A DNA stretch of 64,000 bases from an uncultured Porphyromonadaceae bacterium. GTDB lineage: Bacteria > Bacteroidota > Bacteroidia > Bacteroidales > Muribaculaceae. The DNA lies in assembly GCA_947176915.1 (NCBI GenBank), contig CAMWSM010000005.1, positions 1 to 64,000 of the forward strand. The letters run 5' to 3'. The notes below the pieces were generated by a model. It searched no databases, was not told the DNA's origin, and worked only from the letters and a program-made list of their open reading frames with translations. The position numbers were made by a program, and so were the translations under genes. Positions 37,000-45,215 of this stretch are shown piece after piece (positions within the stretch are counted from its first letter, which is position 1; the number at the start of each line of letters is the position of its first letter).

Positions 37000-37639
37000 T
37001 ACGGCAATTATCCTTGCCGACAATCAGGATCTTTCACGTGCCGGTATGCGTAGTTTCGTATTACGCACCTTTAATGGAGGACATATTGAAGAGGTGTCCT
37101 CCAAAAAGACACTTGTGAAAGAGATGGAAAAATATAGAAGTGGTATAGTCGTTCTTGACTATACCACCTTTGATTTTAAAGGAATAGATGATTTTTTGAT
37201 TCTCCATAACCGTTTTGATGATTTCGCGTGGGTGCTTTGTTCGTTAGAATTGAGCGAGGATTTCATGCGAAGGGCTGCCGTGGAGGAAAATATCGGAGTT
37301 ATTTTCAAGGATAGCCCCGGTGATGAGATAATCAAGGCATTGGAGGCTGCCGCCTCCGGGAGCAGGAGGCACTGTTCGCGCGCGGAAGCATTGCTTTCTA
37401 CAGAGCGCGGTCATCTTGAAATAGCAGAGGTGCTGACCGCTACGGAGATGGAGATTCTGAGGATGATTGCCCGTGGGAAAAGTGTGAAGGAGATAGCGGC
37501 GGAACGAATATCCAGCACTCACACAATTATTACTCATAAAAAGAATATTTTCCGAAAATTAGGAGTGAATAATGTCTATGAGGCAACGAAATATGCTCTT
37601 CGTGCAGGGCTTCTCGAGATGATGGAGTATTATATTTAG
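36980..37639 (+). CDS. orphan NarL/LuxR-type response regulator
   Basis: 219 residues from the second Met (36980). N-terminal receiver-like domain with an acidic pocket (LADNQDL), the phospho-acceptor region VVLDYTTFD and a conserved FKDSPGDE lysine; C-terminal LuxR helix-turn-helix ([33 protein letters not shown]). It should bind DNA as a dimer after phosphorylation. No sensor kinase is encoded in the window. Its start lies within the cysK coding region, so the two are translated together or nearly so, linking it to cysteine synthesis by position only. Its TAG stop is the first part of a TTAGGC-type repeat. Confidence 0.88.
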   Translation: MITPLNNTAIILADNQDLSRAGMRSFVLRTFNGGHIEEVSSKKTLVKEMEKYRSGIVVLDYTTFDFKGIDDFLILHNRFDDFAWVLCSLELSEDFMRRAAVEENIGVIFKDSPGDEIIKALEAAASGSRRHCSRAEALLSTERGHLEIAEVLTATEMEILRMIARGKSVKEIAAERISSTHTIITHKKNIFRKLGVNNVYEATKYALRAGLLEMMEYYI

Positions 37640-37677
37640 GCGTTAGGCATTAGGCATTAGGCATTAGGCGTTAGGTT
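37636..37677. repeat. heptanucleotide tandem repeat TTAGGCR
   Basis: Five units of TTAGGCA or TTAGGCG followed by a degenerate TTAGGTT, starting in the stop codon of the response regulator. Related TTAGGGG sequence continues into the 3' end of the opposing TlpA-like gene. Confidence 0.9.
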
Positions 37678-37683
37678 GAAGGC

Positions 37684-38211
37684 TCAGGGGTTAGGGGACA
37701 GGAGGGAGATTATGTTGGAGGTTAGAGTGGAGGCTGTAGGGCGTTGGTTGTCGCCGTAGGCGTATCTGACGATGCCCTCTTTGTCGACTATGAATATTCG
37801 GGGAATGCCTACGGTGGCAAAAAGATTATAGACGGTTCTATCCGGCTGGGGGGAAAATGGTATTGTAAGCTCATTTTCTTCCCAATATTTTATAATTGAT
37901 TCTTCCGATTCCTCACGCGATATTGCCAAGATGCACACCTCCGGATTTCCTTTATATTCCTCATATAGGAGTTGAAATTGTGGGAGAGATTGCCGGCAGT
38001 CCTTGCAGCCTGTATTGAAAAACTCAATCACTGCCACTTTACCCTTTAGATCGGAGGAGGAGATGATTTCTCCGTCTGACATGGAAACAGTAAACACCGG
38101 GAGGGGTTCTCCCGGTGTGATACCGATATTCTCCGGTTCATCCTCCGTTACACAAGATGCGAAAATGAGAATAAAGAGGGGAACTATTATATTTTTTAGA
38201 AGTGGAGTCAT
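37684..38211 (-). CDS. TlpA/ResA-like thioredoxin lipoprotein
   Basis: 175 residues. SPII signal with lipobox FASC (PLFILIFASC). Thioredoxin fold of the AhpC/TSA-TlpA type: SDLKGKVAVIEFFNTGCKDCRQS with the CKDC active site, and cis-proline GIPRIFIVDKEG. A membrane-anchored periplasmic thiol-disulfide protein; target unknown. The last codons overlap the TTAGGG-like repeat. It starts six bases after the OmpA lipoprotein gene, so the two share an operon. Confidence 0.9.
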   Translation of the reverse strand: MTPLLKNIIVPLFILIFASCVTEDEPENIGITPGEPLPVFTVSMSDGEIISSSDLKGKVAVIEFFNTGCKDCRQSLPQFQLLYEEYKGNPEVCILAISREESEESIIKYWEENELTIPFSPQPDRTVYNLFATVGIPRIFIVDKEGIVRYAYGDNQRPTASTLTSNIISLLSPNP

Positions 38212-38217
38212 CGAAGA

Positions 38218-39078
38218 TTATTTTTCAGATTCCGGCGCTTTATCGATCAAGTCAAGGAAATCGTCAAGTTTAGGAGTAATGATAATCTCCGTGCGGCGAT
38301 TGCGCTGCTTGCCGAGTTCGGTATCGTTATCAGTGATGGGGTTGAATTCTCCACGACCGGCAGCAGAGAGACGGTTGGGATTTATGCCATATTTATTCTG
38401 GAGCACCTGAACAATTGATGAAGCACGCAGAGCAGAGAGGTCCCAGTTATTACGTATATTTGTTTTTGAGATAGGCACGTTGTCGGTATTTCCCTCTACG
38501 AGCACATCAAAATCTTTATAATCTTTCAGAATTTTAGCAATTTTGGAGAGGGTCTCCATAGCACGGTCGTTGACTTCATAGCTGCCGCTCTTGAAGAGCA
38601 TATTGTCGGCGAGTGAAATATAAACCACACCTTTCAACACTTTCACATCCACCTCTTTGAGTTCGTCAGTGCTGAGCGAACGGGTAAGGCGGTTGGTGAG
38701 GGCGATATTCAAAGAGTCAGATTTCGATTTGGCATCAACGAGCTGCTTTATATATTTGTTGGAGGCATTAATCTCATCAACGAGTTTGGCGATGTTTACG
38801 TTTCCTTGCTGGTTGGCAGCCATGCTTTTATCAAGAGTGTTTTTGATATCGGCATAACCTTTCTTGAGTTCTGCATTTGCTTGGTTGGCAGTCTGGAGCT
38901 GAGACTGTAGATTTCTGCTTTCGGCATTGCAGTTGATAAGATCTTCACGAGTGGAGTTATACGAAGTCTGGAGCTCGTCATATTTGGTCTGGAGCTCAGC
39001 TAATTTCTTGTTGCTTGCACAGCTTGAGGCGAGGATGGCACATATAGTGCCGGTCAAGAATAATGCTTTAAATTTCAT
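38218..39078 (-). CDS. OmpA-family peptidoglycan-binding lipoprotein
   Basis: 286 residues. SPII signal with ASSC, a long coiled coil (about residues 25-125, LAELQTKYDELQTSYNSTRE), and a C-terminal OmpA domain with VEGNTDNVPI and the murein-binding block NWDLSALRASSIVQVL...GRGEFNP...NRRTEI. It links the outer membrane to murein. No beta-barrel is present, so it is Pal-like rather than OmpA proper. It lies 48 bases after metX on the same strand. Confidence 0.93.
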   Translation of the reverse strand: MKFKALFLTGTICAILASSCASNKKLAELQTKYDELQTSYNSTREDLINCNAESRNLQSQLQTANQANAELKKGYADIKNTLDKSMAANQQGNVNIAKLVDEINASNKYIKQLVDAKSKSDSLNIALTNRLTRSLSTDELKEVDVKVLKGVVYISLADNMLFKSGSYEVNDRAMETLSKIAKILKDYKDFDVLVEGNTDNVPISKTNIRNNWDLSALRASSIVQVLQNKYGINPNRLSAAGRGEFNPITDNDTELGKQRNRRTEIIITPKLDDFLDLIDKAPESEK

Positions 39079-39126
39079 AACAAGCGGTATTTGGGTTAAT
39101 AATATATAAAACGAGGAAATGGGAGA

Positions 39127-40155
39127 TCAGTCTGCGCTACGTTCCCTTCTCCAGCGTTGCATAATTTCATTCAGTTTCTCATGTTCGATAAGGAAACCAT
39201 CGTGAGCAAACTTAGAATCCATCAGTTCGAGGCGCGATCCGGGGATAAAATCAGCAAGTTCTTCCAGACAAGCCGGAGGGAAAAGGATGTCGGAGTTAAT
39301 TCCTATCACGAGAGTAGGTGCGGTTATTCTGGCGAGGGCTTTTTTCAATCCCCCTCTTCCGCGCCCTACGTCATGAGAGTCTCCGCTCTCACAAATCCTT
39401 ACGTATGAATAGACATCGAATCGGCGGCAAAGTTTAGTGCCCTGATATTCCTGATATGTCTGGACACGATGGAAAAACGGATCTTCCTTATCTTCTGAAT
39501 CACGTTGGCTCATGTTGTAAGCGAAAGGACCCCGATAGCTGATCAGGGCAATGGAACGGGCGGTGGAAAGTCCTTGTTGGGCAGCGTCCAGTCTCGGCTC
39601 TCCCCAGGTGGGGTCAGTTTGAATCGCCATATACATTGATTTGTTGAAAGCCGCGAGCCAGGGACTGCAGGAGGAGTCAGTGGCGCAGAACATGGTGTAT
39701 TCTGCGAAATCAGGCTGCTCCACCATCCATTCTATGGCTTGGAATCCCCCTAAGGAGACACCTATCATTTCATGAATCCTCTTTATCCCGAGATGTTGGG
39801 CAAGCATCCTGTGAGCTTTGACCATATCACGGATAGTAACCCGAGGGAAGTCGCCACACCAAGGTTTTCCTGTTGAGGGATTGATTGAAGAGGGTCCCGT
39901 TGTGCCGTAGCATGAGCCGAGGACATTTGCACAGACAATGAAATATTTCTCCGGATCAAGGAATTTCCCTTTTTCCACGGTGTGAGGCCACCAGTCGGCG
40001 ACATCGGAGTTGGCAGTAAGCCCGTGCATTACCCAAATCACATTTGATTTATCCTCATTCAGGGTGCCAAATGTGTGGTATGCCACTGTCAGCTCGGGGA
40101 GAGTTTCGCCTGATTCAAGAATGAATGGCTCGTTGAAATGAAAAGAATGTCTCAT
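39127..40155 (-). CDS. metX: homoserine O-acetyltransferase
   Basis: 342 residues, alpha/beta hydrolase fold. Start of the MetX family pattern (LPELTVAYHTFGTLN, VIWVMHGLTANSDVADWW), nucleophile elbow GVSLGGFQA, the aspartate in GINSDILFP and the histidine in KFAHDGFLIE. It acetylates homoserine, the first committed step to methionine by the sulfhydrylation route. A serine-acetylating member of the same family cannot be fully ruled out, but a dedicated CysE is present. Upstream lies a structured leader or small RNA. Confidence 0.92.
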   Translation of the reverse strand: MRHSFHFNEPFILESGETLPELTVAYHTFGTLNEDKSNVIWVMHGLTANSDVADWWPHTVEKGKFLDPEKYFIVCANVLGSCYGTTGPSSINPSTGKPWCGDFPRVTIRDMVKAHRMLAQHLGIKRIHEMIGVSLGGFQAIEWMVEQPDFAEYTMFCATDSSCSPWLAAFNKSMYMAIQTDPTWGEPRLDAAQQGLSTARSIALISYRGPFAYNMSQRDSEDKEDPFFHRVQTYQEYQGTKLCRRFDVYSYVRICESGDSHDVGRGRGGLKKALARITAPTLVIGINSDILFPPACLEELADFIPGSRLELMDSKFAHDGFLIEHEKLNEIMQRWRRERSAD

Positions 40156-40226
40156 TAAAAGATAAGTGAAAAGGAATTGACGATAGAGAATTAAATCGTC
40201 GAGAGGAGAGGGAGTGGAATAATTGG

Positions 40227-40234
40227 TGCAAAGT
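40227..40234 (-). promoter_or_regulatory. -7 box directly upstream of metX
   Basis: Minus-strand TAACTTTG about 70 bases before the metX ATG, immediately after the U-run of the upstream terminator. No TTG at the right distance, because that space is filled by the terminator stem, so it may be a weak or chance match. Confidence 0.35.
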
Positions 40235-40236
40235 TA

Positions 40237-40276
40237 ATAAAAAAAGGTGTTATTCCTCACGGAGTCACACCTTTTT
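40237..40276 (-). terminator. strong hairpin terminator between metX leader and metX
   Basis: A-run and GGTGT (40237-40248) pair with ACACC and T-run (40265-40276) around a 16-base loop. The structure can work in both directions. It ends the predicted leader RNA 80 bases before the metX ATG. Confidence 0.75.
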
Positions 40277-40408
40277 TTAAATTCCAATGTACCATTATTC
40301 AACCAAACGAACATCGGTCATAATAAATGACAAAACCCTTATCCGTATGAAGATGACCGATGGTGCATCTCAGGTCATCTCGACCGTGGACACACTGATT
40401 ATTTGATT
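40237..40408 (-). ncRNA. candidate structured RNA / metX leader with terminator
   Basis: A transcript of about 170 bases is predicted from the promoter at 40414-40444 to the terminator at 40237-40276. Foldable parts include GGUC-gagau-GACC and a long imperfect hairpin in which AUGCACCAU pairs with AUGGUACAU (8 of 9) and CGGUCAU with AUGACCG, closed by a 31-base loop. The 3' terminator is a 12-base-pair stem (AAAAAAAGGTGT/ACACCTTTTTTT). An early segment, GUGUGUCCACGG, can pair in pieces with CCGUGAGGAAUAACAC inside the terminator, an antiterminator-like alternative. I see no SAM-I core. It may be a leader controlling metX or a free RNA (6S-like size). Confidence 0.55.
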
Positions 40409-40413
40409 ACGGT

Positions 40414-40444
40414 GGCAAAATTAACATAATATTATTAAAAATGC
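40414..40444 (-). promoter_or_regulatory. promoter of the metX leader RNA
   Basis: Minus strand TTG (plus 40442-40444), 20 bases, TAATTTTG (plus 40414-40421): full consensus match. The remaining part of the 508-base gap (40445-40628) is A/T-rich with no gene seen. Confidence 0.65.
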
Positions 40445-40628
40445 AATATTTTGGAATAAAAAATTTAGAGTTTGATTAAAAATTAATCATAATTTATAAA
40501 TTTAGTTGCTGAAATGTCAAAATTATACACGCTATTAATGATGTTAAAATGTTAAAGAAATTATAATTTATTTAATAAAATGATATTAGCTGTCTTTGGG
40601 AATCGGTTTTCATAGAGCAGAGATAGTG

Positions 40629-40659
40629 TTGTGAACTATGGGGAAAATTGTTAATTTCG
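40629..40659 (+). promoter_or_regulatory. promoter of tex, likely leaderless
   Basis: TTG (40629-40631), 20 bases, TAATTTCG (40652-40659), one base off consensus. The ATG of tex is at 40664, about where transcription should begin, so the mRNA may have almost no 5' untranslated region. Confidence 0.5.
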
Positions 40660-40663
40660 CGAT

Positions 40664-42805
40664 ATGGAAACAATAGCACAGGCTGTGAGCCGCCGACTCA
40701 ATATATCTATACGCCAGGTAGAGGCAACTTTGGAACTCCTCGAGGGGGGAGCGACTGTCCCGTTTATCAGCCGTTACCGCAAGGAGCGTACGGGTTCGCT
40801 TGACGAAGTGGCTATACGCAGCATAGAGACCGCCGCCAGAAGCGAACGTGAATTGCAGGCGAGAAAGGAATATGTGAAAAATGCCATAGAGAGCAGCGGA
40901 CTTCTGACTTCTGACTTGCAGAGAAAAATTTATGCGGCTGAGACCATGACGGAGGTAGAGGATATTTATGCCCCCTACAAGCCTAAGAAAAGGACTCGGG
41001 CTACCATTGCACGAGAGAAGGGTCTGGAGCCATTAGCAAAGATTCTTATGGCAGGCAATGTCCGGCGTTGTGATGAGGCTGCCCGACGCTTTGCGGGGAA
41101 GAATGGTGTGGAGAATGCGGAAGAGGCATTGGCAGGCGCATCCGACATTATTGCCGAATGGGCATCCGAATCATCAAGATTAAGGGGGATTACACGTAAT
41201 GCTTATCAACGAAGGGGTGAATTGAGTTCTACTCCGGTGAAAGGGAAGGAGGCTGAACTTGCCGCTTCCCCCTATGCCATCTATGCTGATTTCACAAGAG
41301 GGGTGAGCAGGATGCAGTCTCATCAGTATCTCGCCCTGAAGCGAGCAGAGAGGGAGGGATTGCTGAAGGTCAGAATGGGAGTTGATGATTTAGAGGCATT
41401 GGATGGTGCACTGTGTCGGGCATTTGTGCCGCGCGGTGGTAGCCGGGAATGTCAGGAAATTGTAGGCAAGGCTGTAGAGGATGCTTCCAAGCGTCTGCTT
41501 CGTCCCTCTGTGGAGAATGAGATATCCACTTCCCTTAAGGAGGCGGCAGACAAGATTGCAATAGGAATATTCTCAGAGAATTTGCGTCAGCTTCTCCTTG
41601 CCTCACCCTTGAAAGGAAGGAGAGTGCTTGCCATGGATCCGGGTTACCGCACAGGGTGTAAAGTGGTTGCTCTTGACAGCCAGGGAAACCTTCTTGAGGA
41701 CACAGTGGTTTATCCCGTTCCTCCCAAAGAGGATTTGAAGGGGGCTCGTGAAATACTCGAGCGTCTGATACGCCGCCATAAGCTTGATGCGATAGCTCTC
41801 GGAAACGGCACTGCCTCAAGGGAGACTGAAAAATTCTTGAAAGGGAGCGGATTAATGGATGCCTCAAAGATATATATCGTGAATGAGAACGGAGCTTCAG
41901 TCTATTCCGCCTCTGATCTTGCCAGAAAAGAGTTTCCGGATAAGGATGTTACTGTAAGGGGTGCGGTGTCAATCGGGCGGCGTCTGATTGATCCGCTTGC
42001 CGAATTGGTTAAAATAGATCCTAAGTCGATAGGAGTTGGACAATATCAGCATGACGTGGATCAAGGGGATTTAAAAGATGCGCTTGATTTCACGGTTATG
42101 AGTTGCGTCAATGCGGTTGGAGTGGATGTGAACACGGCTTCGGAACGACTCTTATCGTATGTCTCAGGCATTGGACCGGCGCTGGCTGCCAATATCGTTG
42201 CCTATCGTGCGGAGAACGGTGATTTCCGCACACGTCAGGAATTGAAGAAAGTGGCACGCTTGGGAAATAAGGCATTTGAGCAGGCAGCCGGTTTCCTCAG
42301 AGTGCCGGGAGGTAAAGAACCGCTTGACAACACAGGCATCCATCCGGAGAGCTACAAAGTGGTGGAGGCTATGGCAAGGGAACTTAAAGTGGATGTATCG
42401 GCTCTTCCCGGTAATAACGATTTACTTGATAGAATAAATGTCAAGCAGATTGCCGCTTTGGGCATATCAGGCGAGGAGACCGTGAAGGATATAATCCTTG
42501 AACTGCGAAAGCCGGGACGCGATCCTCGGCTTGATGATGACAATGATGCATTTGTCGCGGGCATAGGAAGTTTTGAGGAACTTCGGGAGGGTATGGTTCT
42601 CCCCGGCATTGTCAATAATATAACCGCTTTCGGAGCCTTCGTAAACCTTGGAATAAAGGAGAATGGACTGATTCATATTTCCCAGATGTCTCGACGCAGG
42701 ATTCAGTCGGTAGGAGAGGTTTTGAAATTAGGACAGAGGGTAGAGGTAAGGGTTGTGGACATTGACCCTCACCGTCATCGCATAGGGCTGTCGCTTTTGA
42801 TTTAG
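40664..42805 (+). CDS. tex: Tex-family RNA-binding transcription accessory protein
   Basis: 713 residues, normal for Tex. N-terminal helical domain (RQVEATLELLEGGATVPFIS), YqgF/RuvX-like RNase H fold (RVLAMDPGYRTGCKVVALD), helix-hairpin-helix region (SYVSGIGPALAANIVAYR) and a C-terminal S1 RNA-binding domain (GIVNNITAFGAFVNLGIKENGLIHIS). It binds nucleic acid and affects transcription and translation stability. The start agrees with family N-termini. Its stop overlaps that of the ABC permease gene on the other strand. Confidence 0.97.
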   Translation: METIAQAVSRRLNISIRQVEATLELLEGGATVPFISRYRKERTGSLDEVAIRSIETAARSERELQARKEYVKNAIESSGLLTSDLQRKIYAAETMTEVEDIYAPYKPKKRTRATIAREKGLEPLAKILMAGNVRRCDEAARRFAGKNGVENAEEALAGASDIIAEWASESSRLRGITRNAYQRRGELSSTPVKGKEAELAASPYAIYADFTRGVSRMQSHQYLALKRAEREGLLKVRMGVDDLEALDGALCRAFVPRGGSRECQEIVGKAVEDASKRLLRPSVENEISTSLKEAADKIAIGIFSENLRQLLLASPLKGRRVLAMDPGYRTGCKVVALDSQGNLLEDTVVYPVPPKEDLKGAREILERLIRRHKLDAIALGNGTASRETEKFLKGSGLMDASKIYIVNENGASVYSASDLARKEFPDKDVTVRGAVSIGRRLIDPLAELVKIDPKSIGVGQYQHDVDQGDLKDALDFTVMSCVNAVGVDVNTASERLLSYVSGIGPALAANIVAYRAENGDFRTRQELKKVARLGNKAFEQAAGFLRVPGGKEPLDNTGIHPESYKVVEAMARELKVDVSALPGNNDLLDRINVKQIAALGISGEETVKDIILELRKPGRDPRLDDDNDAFVAGIGSFEELREGMVLPGIVNNITAFGAFVNLGIKENGLIHISQMSRRRIQSVGEVLKLGQRVEVRVVDIDPHRHRIGLSLLI

Positions 42806-44025
42806 ATCTCTTCCCGCCGTACTTTAGAGTAAACGTTATAGCCTTTGACAATTGAGGGACGCACCACCCAGCGTTGTATGCAATAAGCTGCCACAGAATA
42901 GATGGCGGCTAAAAGCCAAAGCATTTTGAAGTCGTGTGCCTCTTGAGCCAGGCTTGCGCCGTTGGAGTTCATGCGAATGAATCCTTCGACTCCCCATGTG
43001 GCGGGAACAGCATCGCTGACGAATGTCCAGAATGGAGACATTGCATAACGGGGCCAGGTCAAACCGGAAAGGAAAAGGAATACAACAGAGGTTACCACCC
43101 AAAGCACAAACACTGATTCCCTTTCCCAGACGATTCCCTGAAGACAAAAGCCCATGGCAGCGCTCGCTATAATCATGGGAGTGAGGAATGTGATGATTTC
43201 CACAAAATTCCCTGCCATAGGGAAAGCGAACATCAGCGGGACATAATGTATGAGATAAATGATAGGAACAAGGAGGATAGTGATATAGCATAGCATCTGT
43301 CCGAGCATGGTCATCAACACGCTTGGCTGTTCATTTACACCGTCATATCCTATCAAAGAGGGGCGTTCGCGTTTCGCTCCTCCGGCCATTCCTGTGGCTA
43401 AGATGATGCATTGCTGTAGAATAAGGATCAGCACGCCCGGCATGATGAAGGAATCGAACCCACTTTCGATATTGCCCATCGGCACATTCATGACAGGCAT
43501 GAGATCGCCGTCGGTGATTGTTGTGGCAAGAGGGGCGATTTCGTTGATTTTCTCATTAAGAATCTCCGCTCCCATGGCCTGTGCCACATTGGTAGACGCC
43601 ATAAGGAAACCACGATAGCGTAGCAGGAGACTTGATTCGCAAAAGAGCATGGCATTAGCTTGATTTCCCTCCCTTACCTTACGTTCGAAACCCTCCGGGA
43701 TCTCCATTATAGCATAGCATTTATGGGAGTCCATTGCCCGGCGTGCCTCCGCCATGTCGGAGGCATATCCGATCACCCAAGCCTCTTGTGTGGCATCTAT
43801 GTTACGGGTCAGTTCACGACTCAGGGAAGTGCGGTCATGATCCACCACCACCATCTTCACATCTCTAACCAATTCAGGATTATATATGAGAGAGTAGATG
43901 ATCGGATAACCGATGGGGAGGAAGATAAGAAAGAGCATAATTCCGACATCGCCTAAAATCAATTTGAATTCCCGGCAATATACTTTGAAGAGCTGAAGGG
44001 TATATTTCTTAATGAAACTGAGCAT
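42802..44025 (-). CDS. ABC-2 type permease (YhhJ/YbhR-like), copy 2
   Basis: 407 residues. One N-terminal TM (VGIMLFLIFLPIGYPIIYSL), a periplasmic domain of about 150 residues, then five or so TMs including GVLILILQQCIILATGMAGG and a conserved LSGLTWPRYAM motif near the last TMs. This is the layout of ABC-2 exporters paired with HlyD-type adaptors in Gram-negatives. It follows its paralogue by 15 bases. No ATP-binding subunit is encoded nearby. Substrate unknown; drugs, lipids or surface molecules are possible. Confidence 0.88.
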   Translation of the reverse strand: MLSFIKKYTLQLFKVYCREFKLILGDVGIMLFLIFLPIGYPIIYSLIYNPELVRDVKMVVVDHDRTSLSRELTRNIDATQEAWVIGYASDMAEARRAMDSHKCYAIMEIPEGFERKVREGNQANAMLFCESSLLLRYRGFLMASTNVAQAMGAEILNEKINEIAPLATTITDGDLMPVMNVPMGNIESGFDSFIMPGVLILILQQCIILATGMAGGAKRERPSLIGYDGVNEQPSVLMTMLGQMLCYITILLVPIIYLIHYVPLMFAFPMAGNFVEIITFLTPMIIASAAMGFCLQGIVWERESVFVLWVVTSVVFLFLSGLTWPRYAMSPFWTFVSDAVPATWGVEGFIRMNSNGASLAQEAHDFKMLWLLAAIYSVAAYCIQRWVVRPSIVKGYNVYSKVRREEI

Positions 44026-44040
44026 GGTTTATTATGAACG

Positions 44041-45204
44041 TTAGGGTGCATAGACCGGTTTAGCCATATTTTTCTTTATGTTCCATATAAAAGTGAATGG
44101 AAGGAGCATGAAGATTATATAAGCCACGAACCAGATGCGGGAATAGTAGACATCAATTCCGTTAAGGGCTTGATCTATGTATATAAGGAAGTTGTAGCGG
44201 GTAGGAATAATCCAGCTGAAAATCCCGATGGCGCCATACATGCTTTCTACGGGGAATGAGAAAGCGGCTATGGAGAATGAGAGGATTCCAAGGAGGGCGC
44301 TTACAGAAAGCGACATACGCAAATTTGGAAGCACGCCGAAGAGGAAAAGAGCGAATCCCTGGCAGGCAAGAACAAACATCAGTTCGGAGAGGGTTATCCA
44401 AAGCCAGGAACCATGCATCGGATAGCCGTTGATCTTGAATAGCCATGATTCCATGAAGATCGCGATGACCCACCATATTATTGTCTGAGGCAGGAGTTTG
44501 GCGGTGAGTGCTTTCAGAATGGAGCCGTCAGCCATGGCCAGCAGTTTGCGGGATGTGCCGTATTTTATCTCCTGTCCGAGGCTGAAACATGTAACGAGGA
44601 GAATCATCAGCTGAAGCACACAGGGAATAAATGAGTTGCACAGATAGACGGCATAGTTGAGGCCCGGATTGTGTATTGCCCGTGCAGAGAGATTGATAGG
44701 GAGCATCAGGGGAGTTACCTCATTGGCAGTAGCCCCTACCGATTCGAGCACAGTCATAGCCACACCCGCCTTAGTGTAAAGCGCCGTGGTCTTGAATGTC
44801 TTGAAGAGAAGGCTTCCGGGCACATAATAGGTCATATTCGTGTAGAAGGTAATGACCGGCTTACGTCCGGCGAGAAGATCCTGCTGGAAATTCTCCGGAA
44901 TCATGAAGAAGCCGAAAATCTTCCCTTCCTGCATAAGATGACGTGCCTCAGTATAGCTGTTGCAATCTTCGGTAAGGTCGACAAGCTGCATGCCGGCAAG
45001 ACTCTGTGTGACTTCTCTCGACAGGGATGAGCCATCCTTATCAATCATAGCCGCAGGCACTTTCAGGGGAAGCCCATCCTCCATAAGGTTTGAAAGAAAC
45101 ATAAAGCAGAACAGAGGGAGGATGAAGAAAGCAGCCCAATAAATAGGACGTCTTACGATCTGCAGGACACTTCTGCGAAATATGGCTATAAAACCTGATT
45201 TCAT
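44041..45204 (-). CDS. ABC-2 type permease, copy 1
   Basis: 387 residues with the same plan as the next gene: TM1 (IYWAAFFILPLFCFMFLSNL), a large periplasmic loop (AAMIDKDGSSLSREVTQSLAG, compare VVVDHDRTSLSRELTRNI in the paralogue), and a C-terminal TM bundle with FSFPVESMYGAIGIFSWIIPTRY. The two probably form a heterodimeric export channel. It starts 11 bases after the HlyD gene. Confidence 0.88.
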   Translation of the reverse strand: MKSGFIAIFRRSVLQIVRRPIYWAAFFILPLFCFMFLSNLMEDGLPLKVPAAMIDKDGSSLSREVTQSLAGMQLVDLTEDCNSYTEARHLMQEGKIFGFFMIPENFQQDLLAGRKPVITFYTNMTYYVPGSLLFKTFKTTALYTKAGVAMTVLESVGATANEVTPLMLPINLSARAIHNPGLNYAVYLCNSFIPCVLQLMILLVTCFSLGQEIKYGTSRKLLAMADGSILKALTAKLLPQTIIWWVIAIFMESWLFKINGYPMHGSWLWITLSELMFVLACQGFALFLFGVLPNLRMSLSVSALLGILSFSIAAFSFPVESMYGAIGIFSWIIPTRYNFLIYIDQALNGIDVYYSRIWFVAYIIFMLLPFTFIWNIKKNMAKPVYAP

Positions 45205-45215
45205 TTAACTCCTGA

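Noticed and set aside
37636-37677. TTAGGC repeat as a telomere
   Set aside because: Units are heptamers, only five or six, and lie between ordinary chromosomal genes.
40227-40408. SAM-I riboswitch in front of metX
   Set aside because: The core sequences of SAM-I were not found in the leader on reading; another type remains possible.
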